Of a stretch of DNA of 64,000 bases, positions 1-13,600 are shown one piece after another. The stretch covers positions 15,491,719 to 15,555,718 of the forward strand of contig NC_091938.1 of NCBI RefSeq assembly GCF_041260155.1, read 5' to 3'. The translations under genes were made by a program, and so were the position numbers. The stretch comes from Ptychodera flava (taxonomy: Eukaryota > Hemichordata > Enteropneusta > Ptychoderidae). The first letter of the stretch is position 1. Each line of letters opens with the position of its first letter. The notes beneath the pieces are model-generated. The model was not told the DNA's origin, made no database searches, and saw only the letters and a program-made list of their open reading frames with translations.

Positions 1-3000
1 ATTTCCTAGCTTTATTTGTTCATCGGTGAGTTGTTTAGAAGACGAAGTCGCTGCCTGTAGAACCCAGAGCAATTCCTCCAGTGGGGTGACGTAATCACCC
101 ATACCTTTGTTGTACACATAGAGGATAGCATCGTACAAGCCATGGGCCCAGCACAATGACACCACCTGTAGTGTTAGGTACATAAAAAGACATGGATGTT
201 GCAGCAGTATAAAGAAGACCATTCTCACTATTGCCTCCGCTGCAAAATGCCAGAGACTGTTAATTGTGATATTTTTGCAGTATTTTGTTCTGTGTATCAG
301 CAACAATTTTTTGGTCTACTCAGCAAAGGTCAAAATAACCAGAATTCTGCAAGTTTGTACGACTTGTACACATGTATATGATGTTTGCTGTTCGTGTTGT
401 ATTGTTGAGCAATAAATTCCCATAGAAAAAAATTCATTTGTAAGAAATTTTGGGACTGCAGTGTAAACTTTGCCCTTGGGATGATATTCAGCCTCAAAAT
501 TTCATTATTCTTTGTTTGTCTACACTGCTTCATTTTGAAACTAGTTGAAAAAATAACATTTTTTGCTTTGTGTGAAAATTAAAAATGACAATCATGTTTT
601 TCTATGGAATCAAGAGGGGTATAAAATGGCAGCCATTTGAATTTCAAAGATCTTGTCAACTTGAAGTAATTTGCACTACAATCAAAAATTTGCATGGTAA
701 CTTTTTTATTTTAATCTCGATTGTGAACAAACATGTAGAATTCCTCGTCAAAAGACTATCAAAGTTAAAAACTTTCATTTTTGAGATGTTTGGTAACTTA
801 GGCTGCTTTTATACAGGAAACGATTAAGGAATTACTCTACCTGATGGATGTCCAGACTGGAAACATTCATATGCACTATGCAAGCTTCCACATTTTGAAG
901 CATTCCTTTGAGTTCATAGTGTTCCACAAACTCCTTCATGACGGTTGGCGTGATTGACACCAGTTTATCATTCAGTATGTACGGCTCCAAGCACTCCAGA
1001 AAGACACCCTTGGCAATCATGTCGGCACCAAACTTATCAAAGATAGTACTGAAGAGAATATCCCTACAATGATGGAAATATGATACCATGTTAAGGTAGA
1101 ATGCGCCTCGGAGACAGCTACGTGAACTCTCAAATTTTTACGATTCTTTTCTATCTACAACTTGTGGGGGCTTATTTTGAAGCTCTTTGGGTAAGAAAAA
1201 AATTTGCCATCTTAGTTTTTTGAAAATCGATAATTTCACTTTTCCCCATAGAGTTAACACAGGGATGGCGGCCATTTTGAATTTCAAATACCGGTAAATG
1301 TTCAGTAATTTGGACTCCACAGATGCATACTGGGGCACTAACAATTTACTGCAAAGTAATATCAACTGGGTTTGTTTTCATTTGTTAGAGAAGGTGAATT
1401 CTAAAAGTTAGAATGGAGCAATCATAACAGAAACTTCCAAACAACATGATCTATTAGCAAAACCTATATCTTTCATTTGTGACACACAATGTACTATACC
1501 AAAATACAGATTACGAATACTCTTAAAATGGAGTTACTGATCTCAAAATATCTTGTTCAATGAAATCCTTAAAACAAATGTACTCGAGATCTTCCAATAC
1601 AAAACTTACACAATCCATGGGAGTTTAATGTTGTTTACTTACGTCCTATCCAGTGTAAGGCAGTAATCTACACAAATAGGAACCACTTCCTGTAAACATT
1701 ATAGATGTAAAAAACAGGATTTTGAAATACAGCTTTTACTTGAACAAAGAGAGAATCTTTTCAGATATACATGTACATGTATGTGGGAACAATCCTGTAT
1801 GTTTTTTTTTTAATTTCATGCAGTCTCTAATCCACATGCAATTCATGTTTTTCACTTTTAATTTCACTTTCTATAAAACCACAGACTCTGGAGTATCAAG
1901 GAATGTAAATTGCAAATGCTTATTCATATCAGGTAATTACATATTGTCATTTTGGCCAATCAGTGAGGTACATTGAGATTTACATGTAATTTTGGCCAAT
2001 CAGTCGGGTATACTGAGATTTAAATGTAATTTTGGCCAATCAGTCGGGTATACTGAGATTTAAATGTAATTTTGGCCAGTCAGTGAGGTGTATTGATAAT
2101 TTGGGAATGTTCCTGGTAGCTCTTGAAATTTTGGATGGTAGTCATGGTGACTTGAAATTTTGACAATCTAACAATCATGAACGGAAATGAACACTGTTAC
2201 AGAAAGACCAACTGAACAGATGAAAGGAAAAAAGATGGACATGTATACATGCATAACTACACGTATAAATGTACATGGAATATGATTCACAGTTCATGAC
2301 GACGACTGGTGCTTTGACATATTTCTGAAAAATTAACGGTAAAAAGATCACACCTATCCTTGAATTATTTTGATGCAGAAGTGATTGATGGTGTATCATT
2401 TGAGAGCCATGTCTGTAAAATCACCATGGTGATTTCCAAGGCAATATCACTTTTATCACCTCACAATTACCGTACCTGGAAATGCCGTTCTAACACTTCA
2501 ATGGTTCCTCTCTCTGGACAGTGTTGAGTCATTGATAAATCCACAAACGTAAATAATAAATCTAAAATCTGAAAAGAGACAAGTAAGAGTGAAAATTTCG
2601 ATACAAACAGATTTCTACAGACAAGAGATTTAATCAAAATCCATTTACAAGCAGGCGTTAAAATCTTATAAAGCTAAGCACAGCAACTTAGAATATCCCT
2701 TGGTAGATAAAGTTAGAATATTCTTTGGTGAATTTTTGGGTTAAAAGACCTTTAATAGCTACAGCAAACTGACGACTATAGCAAAGACTACAGCAAACAG
2801 TTATTTCATAAGTACAATATGTAAACACGGTACCTCTGACGGTCTCACTGCTATACTGTATGTTATATACATGCATGGCTCATATTTTTTTGAACAGAGT
2901 TACTTGATTACAATAGTATTATGAGTTTGTGCATATATGTCTTTTTTATGTGCCAAAGTTATTTGTCAGAGAAATAAACACACTATCTATTCAGTTTACG

Positions 3001-4593
3001 TATATTAGTTAACCTGAATATCATTGATTTTGAGAGATGGGGCTTGATGGTGAAGGTTTTCACATTGCAGAGGTAGAGACAAAAATACCGGTATTGGCAT
3101 GTTTCTTGTTGACACAGGGTTTGGTTTTGGTAGATTTCTCTTCACCTAAAAACGAAATTCCTACAAATGCAGTTTCATAGTTACCTTATCTGCAACCACT
3201 GCTTTTCTCTTTTGTTGGCTTCCAATGAGACCTTGGGACAAAAAGGAACAAGATTTCAATGTCATGTTATGTTACCACACCCGAATAATTCAAGGGTTAA
3301 ACTACTGTTAATACTTTGCTAAAGGGAAGTTTAAGCTGTTCTCTTTCATTGTCAAAATTAATGTAAAGGGTTGCCATGCAAAATTGTGGCTTTGAGAAGA
3401 AAACTAGTTTAATCCTTTCATCCCCATTTCCATGTGTACAGGTCCAAGTTTGCCACAGAGAACAATGTTATACCGCCAATGATCACCTTTTTCTCTGTTA
3501 ATTCTCTCTATTAATACTGTCATAAAATTAAAATTTCTGATTTTCAGAAAAACCTAGACGGTGTAATCTTTCTCAATCCCTTTCAAAATTATTCTACAAA
3601 CTGGAGACTTCAAAATTATTGTAAGATTTCAAAATTGTTCACATTACTAAAATAAAACACACATTCAAGTCAACTTGAATTCTTTGTTTCAACTGCAAAG
3701 GTCAGATTTCTATAAAGGTACCTACAGGGATGATCATTCAAGATGGACAGTTGCCTATATGTTATGTTTACTTTTTTGTTCAGCACACATAAACTATGCA
3801 GACAACATTGTAGATAAAAAGTTATGGTTCCGTCTGTCACAAACGTCTGACTGGCATCCGTCTGCATACACTGCATTTAATTTTGCTTACCCAGAGTTTT
3901 GTCAAAAGACTCGGTTCTTTTTATATAACTATGTTATCTACACAATGTGAATGTGTGCTGCACAAAAAAGTAAATGTAACGTACAGGCAACTGTCCAGAT
4001 TTTATGATCTTCCCTTTAAGAAATTACATTCCCATTGTTGAAACTGCTTCAAAGTAAAGTTCCTCTTTTGATTTAAAATCAGTGGCATTATTTGCCAGGT
4101 AGGAATTCGCAAAGCAAGCTTCTGAACTGTGTTTTGGTTCTATCTCTTGGTTAGCTCAAAACAAACTATTGATGGTACATGTAGCTTTGGAAAATGTAGG
4201 CGAGCAGCATTATTCTGGAAAATCCAAAGGGCAGGCCATCAAAGTTAATTTGTGATTGTCATTCATAATCCGAAGACAATGAAATGATGCACATAATGGT
4301 TACATAATGCTGCTAATGTTAAAGACACATTCATGTTCATGCAGGAAGGTTATTTACATGTAAAACATAACTTGAAAATATTGTTGATGGGAGTCATTCC
4401 AAATATGAGCAAACTCGTACAATGTCTTTCATTCTCTCTATCATTTGCACACTCATTCAACTCTCTCACTTTGTCCCATGTTGTCCTGCCTTGTCTCTCC
4501 ATCTGTGTCTGTCTGTGTGTCTGTTGCCAAGTCTATCTCTTTTGTCTCTGTTTGTCTGTTTCCAAGTCTGTCTCTATATTTTGTCTCTTTGTC

Positions 4594-4631
<38 letters not shown>

Positions 4632-7600
4632 AGTATGGAATATGTCATTGCAGCGCACAGACTCATGCTAAACATATTCAAATCCAATAAAAGTAAGTTA
4701 GCACAGGATGCTTCACAGCTATGGTAGTCGGCAACTAAAAACAAAGTCTCATTTGCAAACATTACTTTCCACAGAGCAGGGTGAGTATAAACACAATAAA
4801 AACAACCCAACCGTGCCAACTTTTTGGAAAAGATATAGCAAAACCAGCCTTAAAACTTTCACTTAAATATTTGCTTTCCATTTAAAGCATTATCGTACAA
4901 AAAATTCCCAAAATTCCCACTTAGGAAATTTCACACAAAATAATGAAGAGAAATCAAGGAAGCTAAATTGCTGAATCTCCAAATGGTTGGCAAAATGTGG
5001 AGGGTTATTTTCCCTGGATGAGGAAGGAATGAACATACTGGAAGTATGGATCTGTGATTGATAAGAGGCAAGCAGATATGTAGGATAGAGATGGCAGAAA
5101 GTGTACTCACGACCAATATTATCTACTGGGAAAAAAGTCACAGAAACCAGAAAAAAAATTATCAGGAGCAAAAAAAGCAGAGACACAAGAGTTGCAGCTT
5201 TGGTAGGTACAGTATCTTTTGAAGACTAAAACACTAGTCCTCATGATTGCAGATTGGTGATGCTTTTGAAATTTCATGCCAACAACTGTTTCATTATTTA
5301 TTGATTTTCTCCAAAGCACTGGTTCACTTGTAAGCCAATATACTGTACAGCATTATTTTCATTGTCCATCCCTACTTTGAATATCATGTATATTTGAACT
5401 GAATTGAAAGTTGTTTTTAGGTACCATGGTGGCTATATTTTGTTTATCTGTCAAATTCGAGGGATACAGTTGAAATGCAAACGTTGTGTATCTTGTAACA
5501 GGAACTCAGTTTGTGTTAACTGTTATCTGTAGGAAATATGAATTTGAAGAGTTTTCAAAATTTTTTACATTAATCCACTGTGTTCATGAAATGTTATCTC
5601 AGCGAAAAGATACACTTCACTAGATTACTCTTCAAGTAAACTTTTTGGAAGAAGATGAAGAGCTGTTACTGAAGTGATCTGAAGAAAAATATGATTGGGA
5701 CATCTACACAAATTTTGCTTGCACGTCATTTCTAACTTACGATTATGGCAGTGATAATTGCTGATAATAAACAAGGTACATTGATATATTTTTTGATCAT
5801 TTCACTTATCATATATCTATATTTATCAAGTGATCATTCAAACATGGCCATAAATGTTGAGCAAACATTTGTGGAACAGACTGAATGCAAAGTCAAAGAG
5901 GATGTTAGGAACTTATGTTTGGTCCTACACAGACATTGTATACAGATGGCAAGCTGATGATGAAGTGACATTGTCAAATCCTGGCCATATGGATGTTTTC
6001 CTCAGTGTGGCTAAATACACTATACCAAACCTGCGCCACCATCACCATTATTACATTACAGAGGAATACATACAGACACACATGTCTATGGAATAAGATG
6101 ATAAGTGTTTGTTGTGAAATGTGGTTGTCTGTGCGAGTTTCAGTGTCAAGGTGCACATTCAATGATTCCTGAGCAGAGTACCTTCAAACTTACAATATTT
6201 CTAAAAACTTTAAGTTGTAATTCAGGAATTTTTTGATATTTCTTTGTGTCAGCCATGTAACAGTATAATTAATGTGTAAAATGTAATTACTTCACAGAGA
6301 ATTTTCCTCAGTCAGTGGTGACTAAAATCAGCCAACAGCGTACACTGTTCATGATTTCAGTAAAGAGTATCTTTCTTTGAATTATAAATGCCATTTTCAT
6401 CACAAAGAGACTGATGAGTCTGGTGCTGACAACTGTGAGAATATGAAAAGGTTTTTTACGAAAGGCTCATGGCACTGTCAAAAACTGACAAAGTTGATGT
6501 AATGATATTTTTGGCATCATTAAAATTGTACTTGACATCAAAAGACAGGTCATGATAACATTTGGATTTCCAAAATTAACGCGCAAGCAATCACTTTCCA
6601 ACCACAACACATCACCTGAGGGCAGAGAATGACGCAGGAATCATGTTTGTTGGTATATATACGGAAAACATCATTTCTTAGAAATGTATACTGGCCAGTA
6701 ATGCATACATCATAATATTTCCTATGTTCTGTAGAGAACTGAAGAGCAAGATTATTGAAATGCATCACATGTAAAGACACACAGAAAGCAACTGCAATAC
6801 TCACCTACAACTGCCTTAGCTTTGCCAGTGTAGAATGACAACGCTAATGTTAAAGCTTCTTTGAATTTGTTCTGTTTCACCAACAGATCTATCCTCTGAC
6901 AACAAAATAAATAAATAAATGTTAGCTAATTGCTCAAATAAAGCAGTTCTAAAAGCAGCATTCTACAAATTTACACTTGTCTGGCAATTATTTCCATCTA
7001 TTTAATAATTTAACCACTTCTACACCAATTTTTCCTGCTATCAATGTTTTCCATCTCAGCATTAAGCTTCTATTCCAGTTGAAGGGCCAGTGTTAGCACT
7101 GGCAGAAGAGTGTTATACCACAGTTGGTGTTAGCTCTCGTCCATCATTATATGAATGATGCATCAGCCTGACTGACTTACTTAAGTTAAAACAAGGCAGT
7201 ATTGCTGAAGGCAATGAGTACTTGGGCCGAGATAGAGTAATTTTGAGGACTGTAACTACTATTCAAATATGGTCTTGAATTTCCTCCTGTCAATTAGGCA
7301 TTTGATTAACTGGTTATTAAACGAAGCAATGGCATGACAACGGCAAAATATGTCTAGCAACTTTTGTGGAGTTTGAGGCAGGGGTTCTTTATTTATAGTG
7401 AAATTGCTTAAACTCCTTAAATATTCAAATTACAGCAAATTTCTTTTGTTCTCGATGGTAGATGTCTAATATTTAGATGGGCATATTTAGATTTCTACCC
7501 TATAGTTATCATATACCAAAAATCGGACATCCAGCTCTATTGGCTTGCTCAGAATTAGATATGCGAATAATTAATGAGGTAAAATATGTGGTGTCATAAG

Positions 7601-10600
7601 GTGTCCCATCATACCAAATATGAAGGATGTAGCACTTGTGGTTACTGAGTTGTGGACAAATATATATATTTGATGTCAAAGGTCATTGAGGTCACGTGAC
7701 ATTTTGTCAAAATAATTGTATTGCTAAGTTATTCCTAAATACCAAAAATCAGACCTCTAGCTCTATTGGCTCGCTCAAAATTAGATATGCGCATAATTAA
7801 TAAGGTACAATATGTGGTGTCGTTAGGTGTCTTATCATACCAAATATGAAGGATGTAGCACTTGTGGTTACTGAGTTGTGGACAAATATATATATTTGAG
7901 GTCAAAGGTCATTGAGGTCACATCACATTTTGTCATAATAATTGTATTGCTAAGTTATTCCTATATACCAAAAATCAGACCTCTAGCTCTATTGGCTCGC
8001 TCAAAATAAGATATGCGCATAATTAATGAGGTACAATATATGGTGTCATAAGGTGTCCTATCATACCAAATATGAAGGGTGTAGCACTTGTGGTTACTGA
8101 GTTGTGGACAAATATGTATATTTGATGTCAAAGGTCATTGAGGTCACGTGACTTTTGTCAAACAAATTATATTGTTAACTTATCCCTATATACCAAAAAT
8201 CAGACCTCTAGCTCTATTGGCTCGGTCAAAATTAGACATGGGCATAATTAATGAGGTACAATATGTGGCGTCATAAGGTGTCCCATCATACCAAATATGA
8301 AAGGTTTAGCACTTGTGGTTACTGAGTTATGGACAATAATGTATATTTGAGGTCAAAGGTCACCAAGGTCACATGATATTTTGTCAAAATGTCTGAGATA
8401 TCTGCGTGAACCGATGGACTCACTGATGGACTCACGGATGGATATGACCCAATCTATAAGCCCCCTGGACTTTATCCGTGGGGACAAAAAACTGTGTCAC
8501 TGCATCCTTTAGGCAATATGAATACGATGAGAAACTAAATTTTTATTTTTCTTGGCCTTATACATGAAAGTCTATGGAGAACTGCCTTATACATAGGAGT
8601 CTATGGAGGTGTAAACTAAAAAGTCCTCTAACACGGCCAAATTCGATCGCATTGTGAAACAAATTGACGTGCATCTGTATGGGGTTGGGTACTATTCTTG
8701 TGCAAAGTTTGAAAGAAATTGACCAGGGCATGTCTGAGATATCTGCGTGAACGGACGGACGGACGGACTGACATGACCAAACCTATAACTCCCCCAGGAC
8801 TTCGTCCGGGGGCACTAAAAACAACGCAACAGTTATTACAGCTACACCGGCGGTAGGTTCATATCCAGAGCCCCGTACGGTCTGCCGCCGTCGCTTGAAA
8901 ACAATCTCATAAACCTGGCCATATGGGCAACTGTGTGAGAGCAGCTGGATGCTTGACTTCCCGGAGAAGGCGAGCTGTCACGTTCAAGCTCAGGATTATT
9001 TATCGATCAAATATCAGTAAATTTACCTTACCTAGATGAAATTTTGTCTATATGCTGAAATTTCGCCGAAGTTTGACAAAATTTCATCGATTTTATAGGT
9101 TCATATCCGACATTTTTGAGTTTTGAGTGCAGACAGAAATAAGTTTTGAGGCAACATGGCTGCGACCCCATGTTGACCCCTAGCCCTGCGTACGATGCTA
9201 TGTGCTACAGCTAACACACAGCATCGTACGCAGGGCTAGCGAGAGAGTTGCCGACATCGACGGTTATTTACGAGAAGTGAATAAAAGAGTCATTTTTGGA
9301 AGCGATCGAGTAGCTGAGGTAGGCTGGGATACGACTTGGGCCAAGAACGCTGAATTTCGGCAGTAATTTGGCTTTTTACGTCAAGTCCCAAAATGGATTT
9401 CAAGTCACCGACCCTACGTACGCGTACGGGTCTTTGCAGGGCTGTGGTGGGCGGGGCGATTAGCTGTAGCGGAACACACAGCATCGTACGCAGAGCTAGT
9501 TGACCCCAAGTGAAAATGTGTTCGCGATCAAATCTTCCTATATTTTTTTCAGAATTTCGACAAAATCATTGATTCTTACATCTTTTGTAAAATATAAAAT
9601 ATTAATATAAAAATGCGATGTGCCATGTCTCCAGATTTCTAAAATATTGTTCGTTGACCGTTCGACGGAATACTCATTTCGCAAACTTGTGACACAGTTG
9701 AAATTCAATACTGACCGCCAAATAATCTTAATGAGACTAATCATTCTAGACATCCTCCAAATTATCCAACCATTCGCGTTAGAGTTCAGCTCGCTTAGAG
9801 GATCATAACATTCTTCGGCCTTCGTTTAGATCGACCCTAATCTCTCCCATTTAGGAAATAAATACACAAGCTACCTCGACAAAACTTCGTGCACCATCCA
9901 GGACCAAACACACTACAAATCTGTCTTGACGTCATCATCTCCTTACATGGTAATCGGCATACCGTATTTTTTAGCAAAGGAGACACAGAATACGTCGGAG
10001 TATTCAGTTTCAAAACGTATTACATGTATTACATTGTGTGATGTTGTCAAAAAAAGGTAATGTTACTGCAGTGGTATAAATTACAAAACACAAAAGTTCA
10101 AATCAGTTTATTTTGGACTGGCTTTACCCAACATTTCATATTGTTTCTTATGCCAGATTTGACCACGTGCTTACTGGCGACCCCTTTACATGCAAATTTT
10201 GTGTCAAATGGTGTGTTCTCCTGGAAAACAAACGTACGATTTCTATATGAAGGAGGCGAAATTTGCCCTCAAAACTCGAAACCACCCCTTTATGGGGTGT
10301 ACCTAGCTATTTTGAACGAGCTTCTCGAATCTGCAGCTCTATTTCGAAATGATGGTCTGGTTTTCTCAGCTCAAGGATAAGTGTTCTCCATCGCTGTGGG
10401 CATTACTATTCTCAACTGGGGGTACAGTTCCAGTCGTAATGTTTTTCATTGTGTCCGGGATATAAAACGTTTCCTTTTCACAATTTTACTTCGGTTAACA
10501 CTAGTCCACATCTTGTCAGCGATTAAACATGTTTCAAGTTTAAATGTTAAATTCTGGTCTCGAGCCCTCTTGTTCGACCAAACTGAAATTACCCCTCCCA

Positions 10601-13600
10601 CTTTGGCTCGTCCAGTGGTGTAGCAAGGGTCGTGCCATCGCCTAGGAAACGGAGGGTGCATTAATTGTTGCATTTCGATGCACATTTTGATTATATTCAG
10701 AAGATTTTGTGGCAAAAACTCAGATAGAGAAGCATTAATATTCACATCTCACTTATTCAAGACTGGCTGAGAGCAGCACTTCCATTCAGTTAACATCATT
10801 ACGCCATTTATTATGCCAAGAAAGATGAAGCCAAGGCATTTTGCCCTCCCTGGTCTCAGCCAGGAATGGTTATACCTTACAGAGTTTTTTTCCCACGGAA
10901 TGAAAACAAATGTACTTGGGCTGAGGCCCAAGTACAATAATTTCAAATATGCATTTATTTTTGCATTTAGTGATAGAATTTGACATTGTGTAAAACTAGG
11001 CCTCTTCCAACCATACAGTTATCAAATTTATGTAGACTACACAAAATATTTATGTATCATTCTGGAAGAACAAGAATTATCTCAGTGAAAGCTTCAAAAA
11101 TCTCATCCATATGTACTTACAGGAGTATGAGTGATTTAATGCACCAGTGCTTGCGTAAGGTTTCATAAGCTCAGTGATAACAAACATGCCAGAGGTACAT
11201 GTACTTGTTACTTTATATTTGCATAAAATATACGGAAAAGCACTCACCTCTTTCCATGTCCTCATAGTCATCACATGTACAGACTATAAGCAAACAGAAA
11301 ACGACAAAACAAAGTGAATATTTCTTTTTACTGTTGTTTTTCACATAGTGACAGCCTCATGAGTGTGTTGATTATCATCATCTTAGGGGGTCTTTTCAGA
11401 CACTTTAACAACTTTCAACCAATGAGATTACAGCCTTTGAAATGAGGCCTCCTAACTCACCTTGGTGCCAACAAACAGCAGTTGTCCAGTGTAGCTTACA
11501 ATGGATTGGTAACAGGCATTCTCTGCAGCCAGTGCCTAGAGACAAACATAACATGATCAGAGGAAAGACCATAGCACAGAAGGAAAATTTTTGTCATTTG
11601 ATGTGAAATCAATGCTTTGAGAAGTTCACGATATTACTCATCAATATAAGCAACTTTAATGTCAATCTTTGCAAGGACAATTTCACTTTGACAAATCAAG
11701 GGTAGTGTGGGTCAAAGGCTTTCTTTCAGTTTTGAGATTTGATTAATGTAAACATGGTGGGCAAATCCATTCTGAAGTTGATGTCTCATTACAAGACACT
11801 TTTGGAAAATGTTAAAATGTTGATTGAAAAGTCCTTGTAGCAGAACAAAATGCACAGAACAGGATTTACACTGAATGGATATTAGGTAAACGTCATAAGA
11901 AGTAAGCAGCTCACCAATGCTTTGCTGACATTTCCACCAGTTGCTAAGGACTTGAAGTAACTTGAACTATAGACCAATTCCACATCTACCAGGTCAATGA
12001 CCTCTAGCTCTTCCTCCGTTCTGACATCAACCACGTGCAATCTTTCGGTGGTGTCCACGGTTACCAAGGTCCTTGAATTAAACCACTGCAGTTCATAAGA
12101 GAACAAATGTGACAATAGGAAAAATAATGCTGGTTCCAAGATTCTGTTTGCAGTAGTCATGCTGAAACATTTAGAACATCCAGTTGTAATATCTTGACCA
12201 CAGTCAATGAGGTTTTTTATTTTCACTCATGTAATCACCTATTGCAGAAGAATTTATTGGTGCTAAAATTGTGTCATCTTGTCTGAATGATTAAAATCGT
12301 CTGAAGCCATTGCTCATTCTTCAAAGAATTTTAATATTATTATCATGACCTTTGAGACAAAATGGCATGGGATAATATGAGGTGGCCACCGTGCAGAACA
12401 GCAAAAGAAACTCCACTATGATGACTTTGTGACAGACAACCTTTTCATCAAAATCAAACAGCAATTATAGAATACTTACAGCAATACTGAGCAGCATGTA
12501 CGGCATCTCAACTCTCTGTAACGGTGCAAACTTGATGTTGTTCACATCCTGACACATGACCTAGGAAGATATGGAAGTAGGGTGAACAGTACAGTTTACA
12601 ACAACACTGATTGCTATATGCACATACATGTATAGTAGTTTACTTATAAAAATTTTAAACAAACTTGTTATCCATGCCTAATTTTGCCTTTTCATCAGAA
12701 AAATTTTGATAAGATCAACATCTTGTTGAATTACTTGTAAGAAAAGAATATTGAAATATTGTAAGGCTCCTTCCTGTAGCTCTTTCATTACTGTTTCCCA
12801 TACAGGGCCAAATTAATATCATTGAATTATTGTCCATGCTGAGGCTTGGTGATGAGAATATCAAGCTGATTTTCAGGTCTGTTTAGGTTCACTTCCAACA
12901 TCCAAATACGTCTGTTTTCTCTATTACTAACTATTTTCCATGATGGCTGCATTAGAAAAGGAAAATCTAACATTCTGAGCACCCAGACCACCAAACTTTG
13001 AGCCTGAACCAGTGAATTTGCCACTCTGAAGGTTTTATGAAGCAGAGGATATGGCAAGACCGAAATACACCGGGCCTACACAGAACAATTTTACAAATCA
13101 ACATAATCCTAAGGGGTCCAGTTATTTCACAAAGCTATGACAGGCCCCCTTAGAGGACATGATTGTTTCAAAGCATAGATCAGGCTCAGTGTTCTTCAGA
13201 TTTGCCAAGGATATGACAAAAAATACCTGCAGGACTAGCAGACTAGACTGCAGGACTGTCAGACACACATACTGTAAACTGTTACTACTTCAGGGACTGT
13301 ACCATGGTATAAAGGTTGGCTCATCCCTACACTATATCGATAACCTTCAGATAAAGTTAGTACACAAAGGGTAGACACTTGACATATGATTTTTTTTCAG
13401 GTTTCTGTGCATTAATTAAAAGTAATCTTACCTGATAGAAGAGTATGGCATTGCCCCTGGCGAATGCCAAGACTGGGTCGATAACTCTTGCAGAGTCGGA
13501 GACTTGGATGATGACAAACTGCCAAGTTAGCAATGGCAGTGATGTGGGATCTCCCTGTAATGTATGAGTAAGGATTTCTGTCAGTGCCACTCAGACGCAA

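Noticed and set aside
9290-9484. 64-residue minus-strand open frame inside the hAT-like MITE
   Set aside because: It lies within a non-coding 319-bp element and has no transposase similarity.
10060-10623. Two consecutive plus-strand open frames of 106 and 80 residues in the VPS8 intron
   Set aside because: No recognised domain, no splice or start support, and composition like the surrounding intron.
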